Assembly (NCBI GenBank): GCA_964575185.1
Contig: CAZNPW010000006.1
Span: 1 to 64,000 of the forward strand
Direction of reading: 5' to 3'
Origin: CAZNPW01 sp964575185
Lineage (GTDB): Bacteria > Pseudomonadota > Alphaproteobacteria > Rhodobacterales > Rhodobacteraceae
DNA length: 64,000 nt
Shown here one piece after another: positions 33,939 to 42,059 of the stretch. Every line of letters starts with the position of its first letter. Position 1 is the stretch's first letter. A program made the position numbers and the translations under genes. Under the pieces are notes generated by a model. That model had not been told where the DNA came from. It worked only from the letters and a program-made list of their open reading frames with translations, and did not search any database.

Positions 33939-34957
33939 GCCTGCACTCCTTCGTTCCATCCGTCGGGCCGTCGGGCCGATCCGCGCAGGACCAGCGGCCC
34001 GTCGATCCGGACCTTGTGGGGCGCGTGGTCGCCCTCGATCTGGCCGAGCAGCATCTCGACCGTCGCCTCGACCATCCGCCGCACCGGCTGGCGGATCGTC
34101 GTCAGGTCGTAGGCCCCCCAGGCCGCCATCGGCACGTCGTCGTAGCCGACGACCGACACGTCGCCCGGCACCGACAGGCCCATCGCGCCGCGCAGCACGT
34201 CCATCACGGCGAAGGCCATGTGGTCGTTGCCGACGAAGATGGCGTCGGGCCGCGCGCGCATGATCTCGGGCGTGATGCGGGCGCAGACCTCGCGGTCGTA
34301 CATCCCGTCGATCACCGCCACCGGGTCCAGCCCCGCCGCCGCCATCGCGGCGCGGAAGCCCTGCGCCCGGTCGCGGCCGGTGGACGATCCCTGCCAGCCC
34401 GTCACATGCGCGATGCGCCGGTGGCCGCCCGCGATGAGGAACTCGGTCGCGCGCCGGGCACCCGCGAAGTTGTCCGACGTGACCTCGGACAGCCGCGCAT
34501 CGTCCTGGCCGCGGTTGAACATCACGACCGGGATGCCCGCCGCATCGCAGCGCGCGGTCAGGTCGTTCGACATGGCGACGCTCGCGGTGATGATGCCGTC
34601 GACCTGGTAGTCGAGCAGTTCCTGCATCACCCCCGGCACGGCCTCGGTCGCGTTGCCCGCCATGAAGACCAGGATGTGGTAGCCGCGCGCCTGCAGCGCC
34701 TTGGACAGAAGCTCCAGCGCCACCGGGTAGAAGGGGTTTTCGAGGTAGGCCACGACCAGCCCGATCATCCGCGTGCGCCCGGTGATGAGGCTGCGCGCCA
34801 GCACGTTCGGCCGGTAGCCGAGCTCTGCCGCCGCAGCGCGGACCTTGGCCGCCGTCTCGGCGCTTGCGGAGGCACCCGAGAACACCCGGCTGACCGCCGA
34901 CTGGCTGACGCCCGCGCGCCGGGCGACCTGGATCGAGGTGATCTTTTCGCCTGCCAT
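33935..34957 (-). CDS. LacI-family repressor of the catabolic cluster
   Basis: A 340-residue LacI regulator: helix-turn-helix TSIQVARRAGVSQSAVSRVFSG at the N-terminus (in two parts), hinge region YRPNVLARSLITGRT, and a periplasmic-binding-type effector domain with IGLVVAYLENPFYP, GNDHMAFAVMD and VVGYDDVPMA. It is second in the minus-strand run that starts with the SDR gene. Four palindrome-like sites of LacI style (35821-35835, 35893-35907, 41935-41950, 42044-42059) lie in the two divergent promoter regions of the cluster, so it probably represses both halves and its own operon. The inducer should be the cluster substrate or an early intermediate. Confidence 0.92.
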   Translation of the reverse strand: MAGEKITSIQVARRAGVSQSAVSRVFSGASASAETAAKVRAAAAELGYRPNVLARSLITGRTRMIGLVVAYLENPFYPVALELLSKALQARGYHILVFMAGNATEAVPGVMQELLDYQVDGIITASVAMSNDLTARCDAAGIPVVMFNRGQDDARLSEVTSDNFAGARRATEFLIAGGHRRIAHVTGWQGSSTGRDRAQGFRAAMAAAGLDPVAVIDGMYDREVCARITPEIMRARPDAIFVGNDHMAFAVMDVLRGAMGLSVPGDVSVVGYDDVPMAAWGAYDLTTIRQPVRRMVEATVEMLLGQIEGDHAPHKVRIDGPLVLRGSARRPDGWNEGVQA

Positions 34958-34961
34958 GGGG

Positions 34962-35711
34962 CTACTCCGCCGTCCAGCCGCCGTCGACCATCAGCGCGGT
35001 CCCGGTGACGAGCGCGCCCGCGTCGCCGGCGAGGAACACGACGGGGCCCATGATGTCGGTCACCTCGCCCAGCCGGCCGAGCTTGATCCTGGCCTCGATC
35101 CAGGCGCGCCGGGCGGGGTCGCGCAGGGTCGGTTCGGCGAGCGGGGTGCGGATGAAGGTCGGGCAGAGCGTGTTGACGCGGATGCCGCGGGGGCCCCATT
35201 CGATCGCCATGGCCTTGGTCATGCCTTCGAGCGCGTGCTTCGTCGCGCAGTAGACCGCGCGGTCGGGGCCGCCGACGTGGCCCATCTGCGAGGAGATGTT
35301 GATGAGGCTGCCGGGTCGGTCCGCCGCGATCAGGCCCCGCGCGACCTCGCGCGTCAGGAAGTAGGCCGCGCGCAGGTTCAGGGCCATGGCGGCGTCGTAG
35401 TCGGCCGGCGTGGTGGCAAGCGCGGGGGCGTGGCGGGCGAGGCCCGCGCTGTTCACCAGGATGTCGAAGGGGCCGTGCTCTTCCACCGCTCGCGCGGTCG
35501 CGTCGAGGTCGGTGATGTCGAGCGGCAGGGCCGTGCCGCCGACGGCCTCGGCGACCGCGGCGAGGTCGCCGGCGCGCCGGGCTACCAGTGTCACCTGCGC
35601 CCCGGCCTGCGCGAGGGCCGCCGCGGCGGCGAGGCCGATGCCCGACGACGCCCCGGTCACCAGCGCGCGGCGGCCATCCAGGCGGAAGCTGGGGGTTTCG
35701 GGAAGCTGCAT
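34962..35711 (-). CDS. Short-chain dehydrogenase/reductase
   Basis: A 249-residue NAD(P)-dependent SDR with the cofactor motif VTGASSGIG (20-26), NSAG (85-88), the catalytic Ser in NISSQMG and YCATK (Tyr152, Lys156). PCTFIRTPL-like and DGGWTAE endings are typical of gluconate 5-dehydrogenase-type enzymes that act on sugar acids or polyols. It is the first gene of the minus-strand operon and starts at ATG 35709-35711, facing the tandem NTF2-like gene 2 across a region with two LacI-type operators. Confidence 0.88.
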   Translation of the reverse strand: MQLPETPSFRLDGRRALVTGASSGIGLAAAAALAQAGAQVTLVARRAGDLAAVAEAVGGTALPLDITDLDATARAVEEHGPFDILVNSAGLARHAPALATTPADYDAAMALNLRAAYFLTREVARGLIAADRPGSLINISSQMGHVGGPDRAVYCATKHALEGMTKAMAIEWGPRGIRVNTLCPTFIRTPLAEPTLRDPARRAWIEARIKLGRLGEVTDIMGPVVFLAGDAGALVTGTALMVDGGWTAE

Positions 35712-35820
35712 CAGCCGCACCCCTGGTCGGGGGTCGGGTGGTGTCGGGCGGATGGCGGATCGGCGGGCATGGCTTCCCTTGCGCGCCGGGCACGGGCGGC
35801 AGGGGGCAGGATAGAGGTGC

Positions 35821-35835
35821 TGAATACGATTGCAA
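35821..35835. promoter_or_regulatory. LacI-type operator A
   Basis: TGAATACGATTGCAA; the reverse complement TTGCAATCGTATTCA matches the other three sites. It lies about 115 bp upstream of the SDR start in the divergent region between SDR and NTF2-like gene 2. Central CG and TTGCA half-site are typical of LacI-family operators. Confidence 0.6.
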
Positions 35836-35892
35836 CCCACTTTGCCCCGCCGCCGGACATCCGGACGCGCCGCGGACGTCTGCGCTTTGCGG

Positions 35893-35907
35893 TTGCATAC
35901 GCTTTCA
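35893..35907. promoter_or_regulatory. LacI-type operator B
   Basis: TTGCATACGCTTTCA, 45 bp upstream of the ATG of NTF2-like gene 2. Same CG centre and TTGCA half-site as operator A, 72 bp away in the opposite orientation, which suits repression by looping or control of both promoters. Confidence 0.6.
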
Positions 35908-35951
35908 CTTCCGGCATCCTGCCCCCGACCCCCTGCGAAAGGACCCCCGTG

Positions 35952-37052
35952 ATGGCCGACGACCCCGCCCCCGCCGACCCCGTGCTGCAGGTCGAACGGC
36001 GCGACTACACCCAGCTCGCCCCCGAAGGCCGCGCCCGGGTGCAGCCGATGCGGGGGTTCGACGACATCTACACCGACATCGTCGACTACATCGTGCGCTG
36101 CACCCACCGCATCTGGGACGAGCGCGACATCGGCCTGATCTACAGCCATTACACGCACAACTGCGTGCTGTATGGCACGCTCGGCACGCTCTACACGCGC
36201 GAGGCGGTGGTGCAGGACACGATCCAGCGGTTGGTGAGCTTTCCCGAACGGCGGGGGATGGCGACGCAGGTGATCTGGCGGGGGGACGAGGATGCGGGGT
36301 TCTACACCTCGCACCTGGTGACCGGCACAGGGCGGCACACGCAGGCCGGGCACCTCGGCCAGCCCACGGGGCGGGTCTTCACCAGCCGCACCATCGCCGA
36401 CTGCATGATCCACGAGAACAGGATCTACCGCGAATGGGTGGTGGCCGAGACGCTGACCATCCTGCAGCAGCTCGGGATCGACGCGCAGGCGCATGCCGAC
36501 CGGCTCGCGGCGGCGCTGCACGCCAGGGGGGTGGTGAACCTCGACATCGGCGAAAACCGGCGGCTTCTGGGGCAGTATCCGCCCGAGACGGACCCGGACC
36601 TGAGCCTTGCGCACGACGACAGCGAGGCCGAGGTGCTAGCTTCGATGCACGAGATCTGGAACCGGCGGATGTTCGGCACCATCGCGCGGGTCTATGCGCC
36701 GACCTGCCTGTACCACGGGCCGCTGCTGGTGGAGACCTACGGGCAGGCGGCGGTGATCCACCAGACGCTGGGCCTCGTGGGCTCGATCCCCGATGCGGCG
36801 TGGATGCCGCAGCATGTGTGCTCGACGCCCTGCGAGGAAGGCGGCGTGAAGGTCGCGATCCGCTGGGTGCTGGAGGGGCACCATCTGGGCCACGGCATCC
36901 TGCTCGCGCTCGGCGCGCCCACCGGGCACCGGGTGCAGCTGAGCGGGATCAGCCATTACCACGTCAAGGACAGGCGGATCGTCGACGAATGGCGCGTCTA
37001 TGACGAGCTGCAGCCGATGGTGCAGGTGCGCCTGTCCGCGCTCGCGGCATGA
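35952..37052 (+). CDS. Tandem NTF2/SnoaL-like protein 2
   Basis: A 366-residue, more divergent member of the tandem NTF2-like group. MRGFDDIYTDIVDYIVRCTHRIW, QVIWRGDEDAGFYTSHL, GQPTGRVFTSRTIADC and YREWVVAE match the first half of the other two. The second half has IRWVLEGHHLGHGI, GAPTGHRV and HYHVKDRRIVDEW, so both halves look like complete SnoaL domains here. It opens the plus-strand half of the cluster behind operator B and overlaps the amidase as ATGA. The ATG at 35952 follows CCCCCGTG directly; a ribosome site is GAAAGGA at about 35938. Its function is unknown. Confidence 0.8.
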   Translation: MADDPAPADPVLQVERRDYTQLAPEGRARVQPMRGFDDIYTDIVDYIVRCTHRIWDERDIGLIYSHYTHNCVLYGTLGTLYTREAVVQDTIQRLVSFPERRGMATQVIWRGDEDAGFYTSHLVTGTGRHTQAGHLGQPTGRVFTSRTIADCMIHENRIYREWVVAETLTILQQLGIDAQAHADRLAAALHARGVVNLDIGENRRLLGQYPPETDPDLSLAHDDSEAEVLASMHEIWNRRMFGTIARVYAPTCLYHGPLLVETYGQAAVIHQTLGLVGSIPDAAWMPQHVCSTPCEEGGVKVAIRWVLEGHHLGHGILLALGAPTGHRVQLSGISHYHVKDRRIVDEWRVYDELQPMVQVRLSALAA

Positions 37053-38593
37053 CGGAGGGCGAGCTGGCCCGCCGGCTGGACGCGGCCGGGCTGACGGTCG
37101 GGCCGGAGGAGATGGCGCAGGTGCTGGCCGTGGCGCGCCATCTGCGCGGGGCGGTGGCGCTGGTCGCGGCGGCGGATGCCGCGGCCCTGGTGGCGGCCGG
37201 TCGCGGCGGCGATTCGGGGGGCTTCCTTTCCCCCGGCGGGGGAGGGACGGGGTGGGGGGGCCTGCCGCCGGTCGATGAGGCCCGGGCCGCGCTGCGCGAC
37301 GGTTCGCTGACCGCCGAGGGACTTCTCGACCTGCACCTGCAGGCCATCGCCGCGCGCGACGGGGTGACGCGGGCCATCTGGCACCTCGACGAACCGGCCG
37401 CGCGGGCGGCGGCGCGGGCAGTGGATGCGGCGCTGGCGCGGGGCGAGGACCCGGGGCCGCTCGGCGGGCTTCCGGTGGCGGTCAAGGACACGATCGACGT
37501 CGCGGGGATGCCCACGACGCACGGCTCGGCGCTGTTCGGGGGCGTGGCGGCGGAGGACGCGCCGGTGGTCGCGCGGCTGCGGGCGGCGGGGGCGATCGTC
37601 CTTGCCAAGGTCGCGACCTATGACCTGGGCACGGTCGGGCCGTCCTTCGACCTGCCGCACCCGCCCGCGCGCAACCCGTGGAACGAAGGCCACATCACCG
37701 GCGGGTCGTCGTCGGGCTCGGCGGCGGCGGTGGCGGGGGGCCTCGTGCGGCTCGCGCTCGGGTCCGACACGGCGGGGTCGATCCGCGCGCCCGCGGCCTA
37801 TTGCGGCTGCGTCGGGCTGAAGCCGACGGCGGGCGCGCTGCCCGGCGGCGGGGTGCTGTCGCTGGCCCCGAGCCTCGACAGCGTGGGGCCGATGGGCGCG
37901 CGCGTGGCGGATGTGGCGGCGCTGTGGGATGCGCTGGCGGGGACGATGACGGACCTCGCGCCGCGCCCGCTGCGGGTGGCCTATGCGCGCGACTGGGTCG
38001 CGGGCGATCCGGCCTGCGATCCGGGCGTGATCCGCGCGCTGGATGACGCGGCGGGGGTCTTCACCCTGGCGGGGGCCGGGTTGCACCAGGCCACCCTGCC
38101 CGACTACGCGCTGATGGAGGGCGTGGGTGCGGTGATCCTGCACGCCGAGGGGCTGGACCTGCACCGCCCGCACATGGCCCGGCGCGAGGCGCGGCACGGG
38201 GCGCAGAGCTACCTGTCGCTCGCCGCGGGCGTGGCGCTGGACGCGGGCGACGCGGAGGCCGCGCGGGCGCTGGTCGCGCCGCTGCGGGCGGCGGTGGATG
38301 CGGCGCTGGCGGGGGCCGACGTGCTGGTCACCGCGACCACGCTGACCCCCGCGCCGCCCGTCGCGGCCTTCGCGAAGGGGTCGGTCTGGACGCCGATGCG
38401 CACGCTGCCGTTCAACGTGACGGGGCACCCGGCGATCAGCGTGCCCTGCGGGTTTTCCGGCGGCCTGCCGCTGGGCTTGCAGATCGTGGCCCGGCATGGT
38501 GCCGAGGCCACCCTTCTGCGCGCCGCGGCGCTGTTCGAGGCCGTGACCGACCACGCGGCGCAGGTGCCGCCAATGTCCCCGCCCCGGACCTGA
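37049..38593 (+). CDS. Amidase-signature family hydrolase with AtzG-like N-terminal helices
   Basis: A 514-residue amidase. The Ser-cisSer-Lys triad is visible: Lys146 (VAVKDTID), the Ser-rich GGSSSGSAAA (218-227) and nucleophile Ser244 (GSDTAGSIRAP). Residues 1-45 (LARRLDAAGLTVGPEEMAQV and on) look like the small AtzG-type helical subunit that in other systems is a separate protein beside AtzE; here it is fused at the N-terminus. Residues 50-75 are a Gly-rich linker encoded by G-tracts. It hydrolyses an amide or ureido bond in the pathway; the substrate is unknown. Its stop codon lies in the palindrome at 38581-38601. Confidence 0.85.
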   Translation: MTEGELARRLDAAGLTVGPEEMAQVLAVARHLRGAVALVAAADAAALVAAGRGGDSGGFLSPGGGGTGWGGLPPVDEARAALRDGSLTAEGLLDLHLQAIAARDGVTRAIWHLDEPAARAAARAVDAALARGEDPGPLGGLPVAVKDTIDVAGMPTTHGSALFGGVAAEDAPVVARLRAAGAIVLAKVATYDLGTVGPSFDLPHPPARNPWNEGHITGGSSSGSAAAVAGGLVRLALGSDTAGSIRAPAAYCGCVGLKPTAGALPGGGVLSLAPSLDSVGPMGARVADVAALWDALAGTMTDLAPRPLRVAYARDWVAGDPACDPGVIRALDDAAGVFTLAGAGLHQATLPDYALMEGVGAVILHAEGLDLHRPHMARREARHGAQSYLSLAAGVALDAGDAEAARALVAPLRAAVDAALAGADVLVTATTLTPAPPVAAFAKGSVWTPMRTLPFNVTGHPAISVPCGFSGGLPLGLQIVARHGAEATLLRAAALFEAVTDHAAQVPPMSPPRT

Positions 38594-38601
38594 TCCGGGG
38601 C
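38581..38601. repeat. CCCCGGA palindrome spanning the amidase stop codon
   Basis: Arms GCCCCGGA (38581-38588) and TCCGGGGC (38594-38601) around CCTGA; the TGA in the loop (38591-38593) is the amidase stop. Similar hairpins lie at 11366-11562 and 18232-18252. It probably also ends the transcript. Confidence 0.65.
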
Positions 38602-38636
38602 CTCCCTCGGCACCCGCACGGCGCGTGAGGCAGGAG

Positions 38637-38657
38637 GTCCCGGCTCAGGGCCGGGAC
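38637..38657. repeat. GTCCCGGC palindrome spanning the HisD-like stop codon
   Basis: Arms GTCCCGGC (38637-38644) and GCCGGGAC (38650-38657). The TGA of the HisD-like gene is at 38645-38647, in the loop on the other strand. Same arms as the copy inside bchD. Confidence 0.65.
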
Positions 38658-39934
38658 GGGGTGTCCCGGCCGGCCTGAAGCCGCTCCAGCCGCAGGGCGG
38701 CGGCGCGGCGGTGGCCCTCCAGCCCCTCGGAAGCGCTTTGCCGGACCGCCGCCGGGGCGACGGCGAGGACGCCTTCGGGGGTCATCCACTGGTGCGTCGC
38801 GACTTTCAGGTAGGACCCCACCCACAGCCCGCCGGTATAGCGCCCCGCGCCCATCGTCGGCAGCGTGTGGTTGGTGCCCGAGTTCTTGTCGGAATAGACG
38901 ACGCTCGCGAGCGTTCCGATGAAGAGCGAGCCGTAGTTGGTGAGGCGCTGCGAGAAGGCCATGGCGTCGGCGGTGTGGACCTGCAGGTGTTCGGCGGCGA
39001 TGGCGTCGGCATAGGCGATCATCGCGGCCTCGTCCGCGGCCACCGCGATCTCGCCCTGCGCCTCCCATGACGGCCGCGCGACGTGGGCGGTAGACAGGGT
39101 GGCAAGCTGGCGCTCCACCTCCGCCAGCACCGCCTGCCCCAGCGCGCGGTCGGTGGTGATGAGGCCCACGCGCGTGCGGGGGTCGTGTTCGGCCTGGGCG
39201 AGCATGTCGGTCGCGAGCATCTCGGCATCCGCCGTGCCGTCGGCCACGGTATAGATCTCGGACGGGCCGGCGAGCTGGTCGATGCCGACGGGGCCGAAGA
39301 CCTGGCGCTTGGCTTCGTTCACGAAGGCATTGCCGGGGCCGACGATCTTGTCGACGCGCGGCACATTTTCGGTGCCGAAGGCCATGGCGGCGATGGCCTG
39401 CGCGCCGCCGATGCGGAAGATGCGGTCGGCCCCCGACAGGTGGCAGCCCGCGACCATGGCGGGGTGGGCGTTGGGCGGCAGGCAGGCCACGACCTCCCCC
39501 ACGCCCGCGACCTTGGCCGGGACGATGGTCATCACCGGGGCGGACAGCAGCGGAAACCGCCCGCCGGGGACGTAACAGCCGACCCGGCCGATGGGGATCA
39601 CGCGGTGGCCGAGGTGGACGCCGGGGCGGATTTCCACCTCGAGCGGCAGGATGGTCGCCCGCTGCGCCTGCGCGAAGGCGCGGACGTTGGCGATGGCGAA
39701 CTCGGTGTCCGCGCGGGTCTGCGGGTCGAGCGCGGCGACGGCGGCGGCGCGGTCGGCGGCGGAGACCTCGAGCGCCTCGGGCACCGCGCCGTCGAAGCGG
39801 ACGGAAAAGTCGCGCACCGCCGCGTCGCCGCGCGCGCGCACCCCGGCCAGCACCTCGGCCACGGTGGCCGCGACCGCGGCCATGTCGCCGCCCGCGGCCC
39901 CCTGCGGCCGCTTGATCCAGTCGATCCCCCGCAC
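38645..39934 (-). CDS. HisD-like NAD-dependent dehydrogenase of a catabolic cluster
   Basis: A 429-residue protein of the histidinol dehydrogenase family. The zinc ligands and catalytic residues of HisD are kept: Gln247 and His250 (AQAEHDP), Glu315-His316 (AAEHL), Asp349 (SDK) and His408 (GHRRAA); SGTNHTLPTMGAGRYTGGLW is also conserved. It is not near any histidine genes. It sits in an operon with a double cupin and an NTF2-like protein, so it most likely oxidises an alcohol of the cluster substrate in two steps to a carboxylate. HpsN, the DHPS 3-dehydrogenase, is the known precedent for this reuse; sulfonate genes are not seen here. Ends within a palindrome. Confidence 0.82.
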   Translation of the reverse strand: MRGIDWIKRPQGAAGGDMAAVAATVAEVLAGVRARGDAAVRDFSVRFDGAVPEALEVSAADRAAAVAALDPQTRADTEFAIANVRAFAQAQRATILPLEVEIRPGVHLGHRVIPIGRVGCYVPGGRFPLLSAPVMTIVPAKVAGVGEVVACLPPNAHPAMVAGCHLSGADRIFRIGGAQAIAAMAFGTENVPRVDKIVGPGNAFVNEAKRQVFGPVGIDQLAGPSEIYTVADGTADAEMLATDMLAQAEHDPRTRVGLITTDRALGQAVLAEVERQLATLSTAHVARPSWEAQGEIAVAADEAAMIAYADAIAAEHLQVHTADAMAFSQRLTNYGSLFIGTLASVVYSDKNSGTNHTLPTMGAGRYTGGLWVGSYLKVATHQWMTPEGVLAVAPAAVRQSASEGLEGHRRAAALRLERLQAGRDTPSRP

Positions 39935-39944
39935 GCCCGTCCCC

Positions 39945-40919
39945 TTACAGCAACCGCCCCGTCGCGCCGGCAGGATCGTCGGTTCCCTCGACGCGGTAAA
40001 GGCTCGCCTCGCCGGTCATCGAGGGGGCGACCGTATAGGCCAGGCCCGCCGGGATCAGCGCGGTGTCGCCGGGGTTCAGCACCGCCTGGCCGCCGGACCT
40101 GGCGTCGGGCCAGCCCAGCGCCCAGTGCCCGCGCATCGGCATCAGGACGGTCGCCTTGCCGGACGCGGCGGGTTCGGTCTGCGCCGAGCCGCGGGTCAGG
40201 AAGGTGACCTCGAACCCCGGGCGGTCGCGCAGCACGCCCCTGTCGCCGATCACCACCGCAGGCTTGCGGTCGGCCAGCGCCATCAGGTCGCGGTAGCGCG
40301 CGACGTGGCCCGGCACGACATCCGCCGTCGAGGGTTCGGGGAAGGCGCGCAGCTCCTCGTCGGTCAGAAGCGGCATCGGCCCCACGCCGGCGGGCAGGTG
40401 CTGGCCCTTCCTGCTGTCGTAGAGCTTGCCGTTCGCGCCGAGGACGAGGCCGTGGTCGCGCGCGTCCTCGATCACCTGCGGGGCCCAGATCACCCCGCCG
40501 CCCGCGTCATCCCCGCCGAGGATGGCCATGATCATCCCGTAGTCGGTGCCGATGTTCTCGAACCCGCGGAAGATGCCGGTCGGGATGTTGATGATGTCGC
40601 CTTCCTCGAGCGTGACCTCGCCCGCCGTGCCCCAGCGGCCCCAGAAGAACCGCCAGCGGCCCTTCAGCGCGAAGAACACCTCGGCGGTGCGGTGGGAGTG
40701 CAGCGAGTTGCGGCACTTCGGCGGCTGGCCCGCCGCGCCGATGTTGAAGCCGGGGGTCGAGGTGATGTGGACGTGCTGGTCGGCGCTTTCGCTGACGCCG
40801 CCGCCGATGATGGTGAAGTTCTCCTTCTGGTCGGACCCCGGGGTATGGGCGTCGATGAAGGCCGTCTTGCAGGGGCGCAGCTCGCCGTAGCGGACGATCA
40901 TGGTGGCTGGGTCGAACAT
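39945..40919 (-). CDS. Double-cupin protein
   Basis: A 324-residue two-domain cupin. The first barrel has NSLHSHRTAEVFFALKGRW (His74, His76, Glu80 as metal ligands) and GDIINIPTGIFRGF, where the usual fourth histidine appears replaced by Arg or Phe. The second barrel (about 255-305) has VLMPMRGHWALGWPDA and LNPGDTALIPAGLAYTV and fewer metal ligands. Layout resembles gentisate or homogentisate dioxygenase-type bicupins and sugar isomerases; the reaction is open. It starts at ATG 40917-40919, two bases behind the end of NTF2-like gene 3. Confidence 0.75.
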   Translation of the reverse strand: MFDPATMIVRYGELRPCKTAFIDAHTPGSDQKENFTIIGGGVSESADQHVHITSTPGFNIGAAGQPPKCRNSLHSHRTAEVFFALKGRWRFFWGRWGTAGEVTLEEGDIINIPTGIFRGFENIGTDYGMIMAILGGDDAGGGVIWAPQVIEDARDHGLVLGANGKLYDSRKGQHLPAGVGPMPLLTDEELRAFPEPSTADVVPGHVARYRDLMALADRKPAVVIGDRGVLRDRPGFEVTFLTRGSAQTEPAASGKATVLMPMRGHWALGWPDARSGGQAVLNPGDTALIPAGLAYTVAPSMTGEASLYRVEGTDDPAGATGRLL

Positions 40920-40921
40920 TC

Positions 40922-41914
40922 CTAGACTCCCGTATGCAGGTGGATCTGCTTCCAGACCGCCACCTCGTCGAAGACGATGACCTCGCGCCGCAGGCCCCAG
41001 GGACCCCATTCGGCGTGGCTCGCGCCCCAGAGGAAGACCTCGGCCCCCGAGGGCCGGCCGAACATGCCCCAGCCGTCGTGGCGGCCCTGCAGGTGCCAGC
41101 GCAGGGCGGAGCGGGGGGCGAAGAGCGGGTCCTCGCGGCCGATGACGTGCTCGATGGTCAGCGCGGAGTCGGGAAAGCAGCCCTTCAGGTCGGTCCAGAA
41201 GCGGTCGGCCTCGGGCACGCCGTACTCCGCCCGCCCGCCCGGCAGGTCGAGCTGCACGGCGCGGTCGTAGCTGCGGGGGATGGCGGCGAAGTCGGCGGCG
41301 AAGATGGCCTGCATCAAGGCGGCGTGGCGCGCGCCGAAGGGGTTGTCGTTGCCGCGCCCGGAGTAGGGGCCGGGGCGGTCCATCGCGGGGGTGAAGGGGC
41401 GCGCGGCGGTGGCGACCCCGCCTTCGTCGCGGATCGCGCGCCGCGCCGCCTCGTCCGGGGCGATGCCGATCTGGCGCGTCGCGGCGCCGGTGTCGTAGAT
41501 CAGCCATTCGTCGTGGATCGCGTCGTCCTTGCACCAGCAGTCGGCGATGACGCGGTTGCGCGTCCGCCTGCCGGTGGCCGGCCCAAGGGGACCGTCCTGG
41601 GAATGCGTCGACACGCACATCAGGCGGTGCGACGACAGGAAGCCGGCCTGCGCTTCGCCCGACCAGATCACGTCCTCGCCATACAGCTGCAGGTCGGGTA
41701 CGCTGCCGATCGACATCAGCGTCTCGCGGATCACCGCCCGGTTGCCGACCAGCACGCCGTCAGGCGACCGCTTGAGCACGTCGCGCCCATACCAGCGGTC
41801 GAGGCCGCGGACGTCGCGGTCCTCCCAGATGGCCTTGGTGATCCCCAGGATGTAGTCCGGCAGGTCCGTCCAGCGCGGATCGAATCCCTGCATCGGCGGC
41901 ATGTCGCGGCTCAT
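40922..41914 (-). CDS. Tandem NTF2/SnoaL-like protein 3
   Basis: A 330-residue close paralogue of protein 1 (32961-33938). Shared runs include GFDPRWTDLPDYILGITKAIW, LDRWYGRDV, EDVIWSGE, GFLSSHRL, ATGRR, IADCWCKDDAIHDEWL, GRGNDNP, YDRAVQLD, HVIGREDP, GRHDGWGMFG and HAEWGPWGLRRE. The paired charged residues KDDAIxDEWL in half 1 and the GRHDGWG loop in half 2 are invariant between them, so they probably line an active site. First gene of the minus-strand group with the cupin and HisD-like genes, opposite the ABC importer. Start ATG 41912-41914; an ATG at 41902 is an alternative. Confidence 0.8.
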   Translation of the reverse strand: MSRDMPPMQGFDPRWTDLPDYILGITKAIWEDRDVRGLDRWYGRDVLKRSPDGVLVGNRAVIRETLMSIGSVPDLQLYGEDVIWSGEAQAGFLSSHRLMCVSTHSQDGPLGPATGRRTRNRVIADCWCKDDAIHDEWLIYDTGAATRQIGIAPDEAARRAIRDEGGVATAARPFTPAMDRPGPYSGRGNDNPFGARHAALMQAIFAADFAAIPRSYDRAVQLDLPGGRAEYGVPEADRFWTDLKGCFPDSALTIEHVIGREDPLFAPRSALRWHLQGRHDGWGMFGRPSGAEVFLWGASHAEWGPWGLRREVIVFDEVAVWKQIHLHTGV

Positions 41915-41934
41915 GGCGGGGATGCTGACAGCAC

Positions 41935-41950
41935 CTGCATACGTCTGCAA
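41935..41950. promoter_or_regulatory. LacI-type operator C
   Basis: CTGCATACGTCTGCAA with TGCA half-sites around ACGT, 21 bp upstream of the start of NTF2-like gene 3 in the second divergent promoter region. It shares TGCATACG with operator B. Confidence 0.6.
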
Positions 41951-42043
41951 GTTCTTTTGCAAGGGCCAGCGAAGCGGGGCTATGCGGAAGGTCCGGGTGC
42001 GATATCCGTGCTTGATCGGCCGCGAACTTTGTGTTTCGCTGCC

Positions 42044-42059
42044 TTGCAATCGCTTGCAA
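42044..42059. promoter_or_regulatory. LacI-type operator D
   Basis: TTGCAATCGCTTGCAA, within perfect 7-bp arms CTTGCAA/TTGCAAG (42043-42060). It lies 62 bp upstream of the solute-binding protein start. It is the most symmetric of the four sites and shares TTGCAATCG with the reverse complement of operator A. Confidence 0.65.

Noticed and set aside
28678..35711. Polyamine pathway as the whole explanation of the minus-strand operon
   Set aside because: Agmatinase and aminotransferase fit, but the MetE core, NTF2-like proteins, SDR and LacI regulator have no place in known polyamine pathways.
37215..37262. Regulatory G-quadruplex in the amidase linker
   Set aside because: The G-runs encode an ordinary Gly-rich linker in GC-rich DNA; nothing else supports a structural role.
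38645..39934. DHPS/sulfonate catabolism (hpsN) as a firm call
   Set aside because: No hpsO, hpsP, sulfolactate lyase or sulfonate transporter genes are in the window; only the HisD-family likeness supports it.
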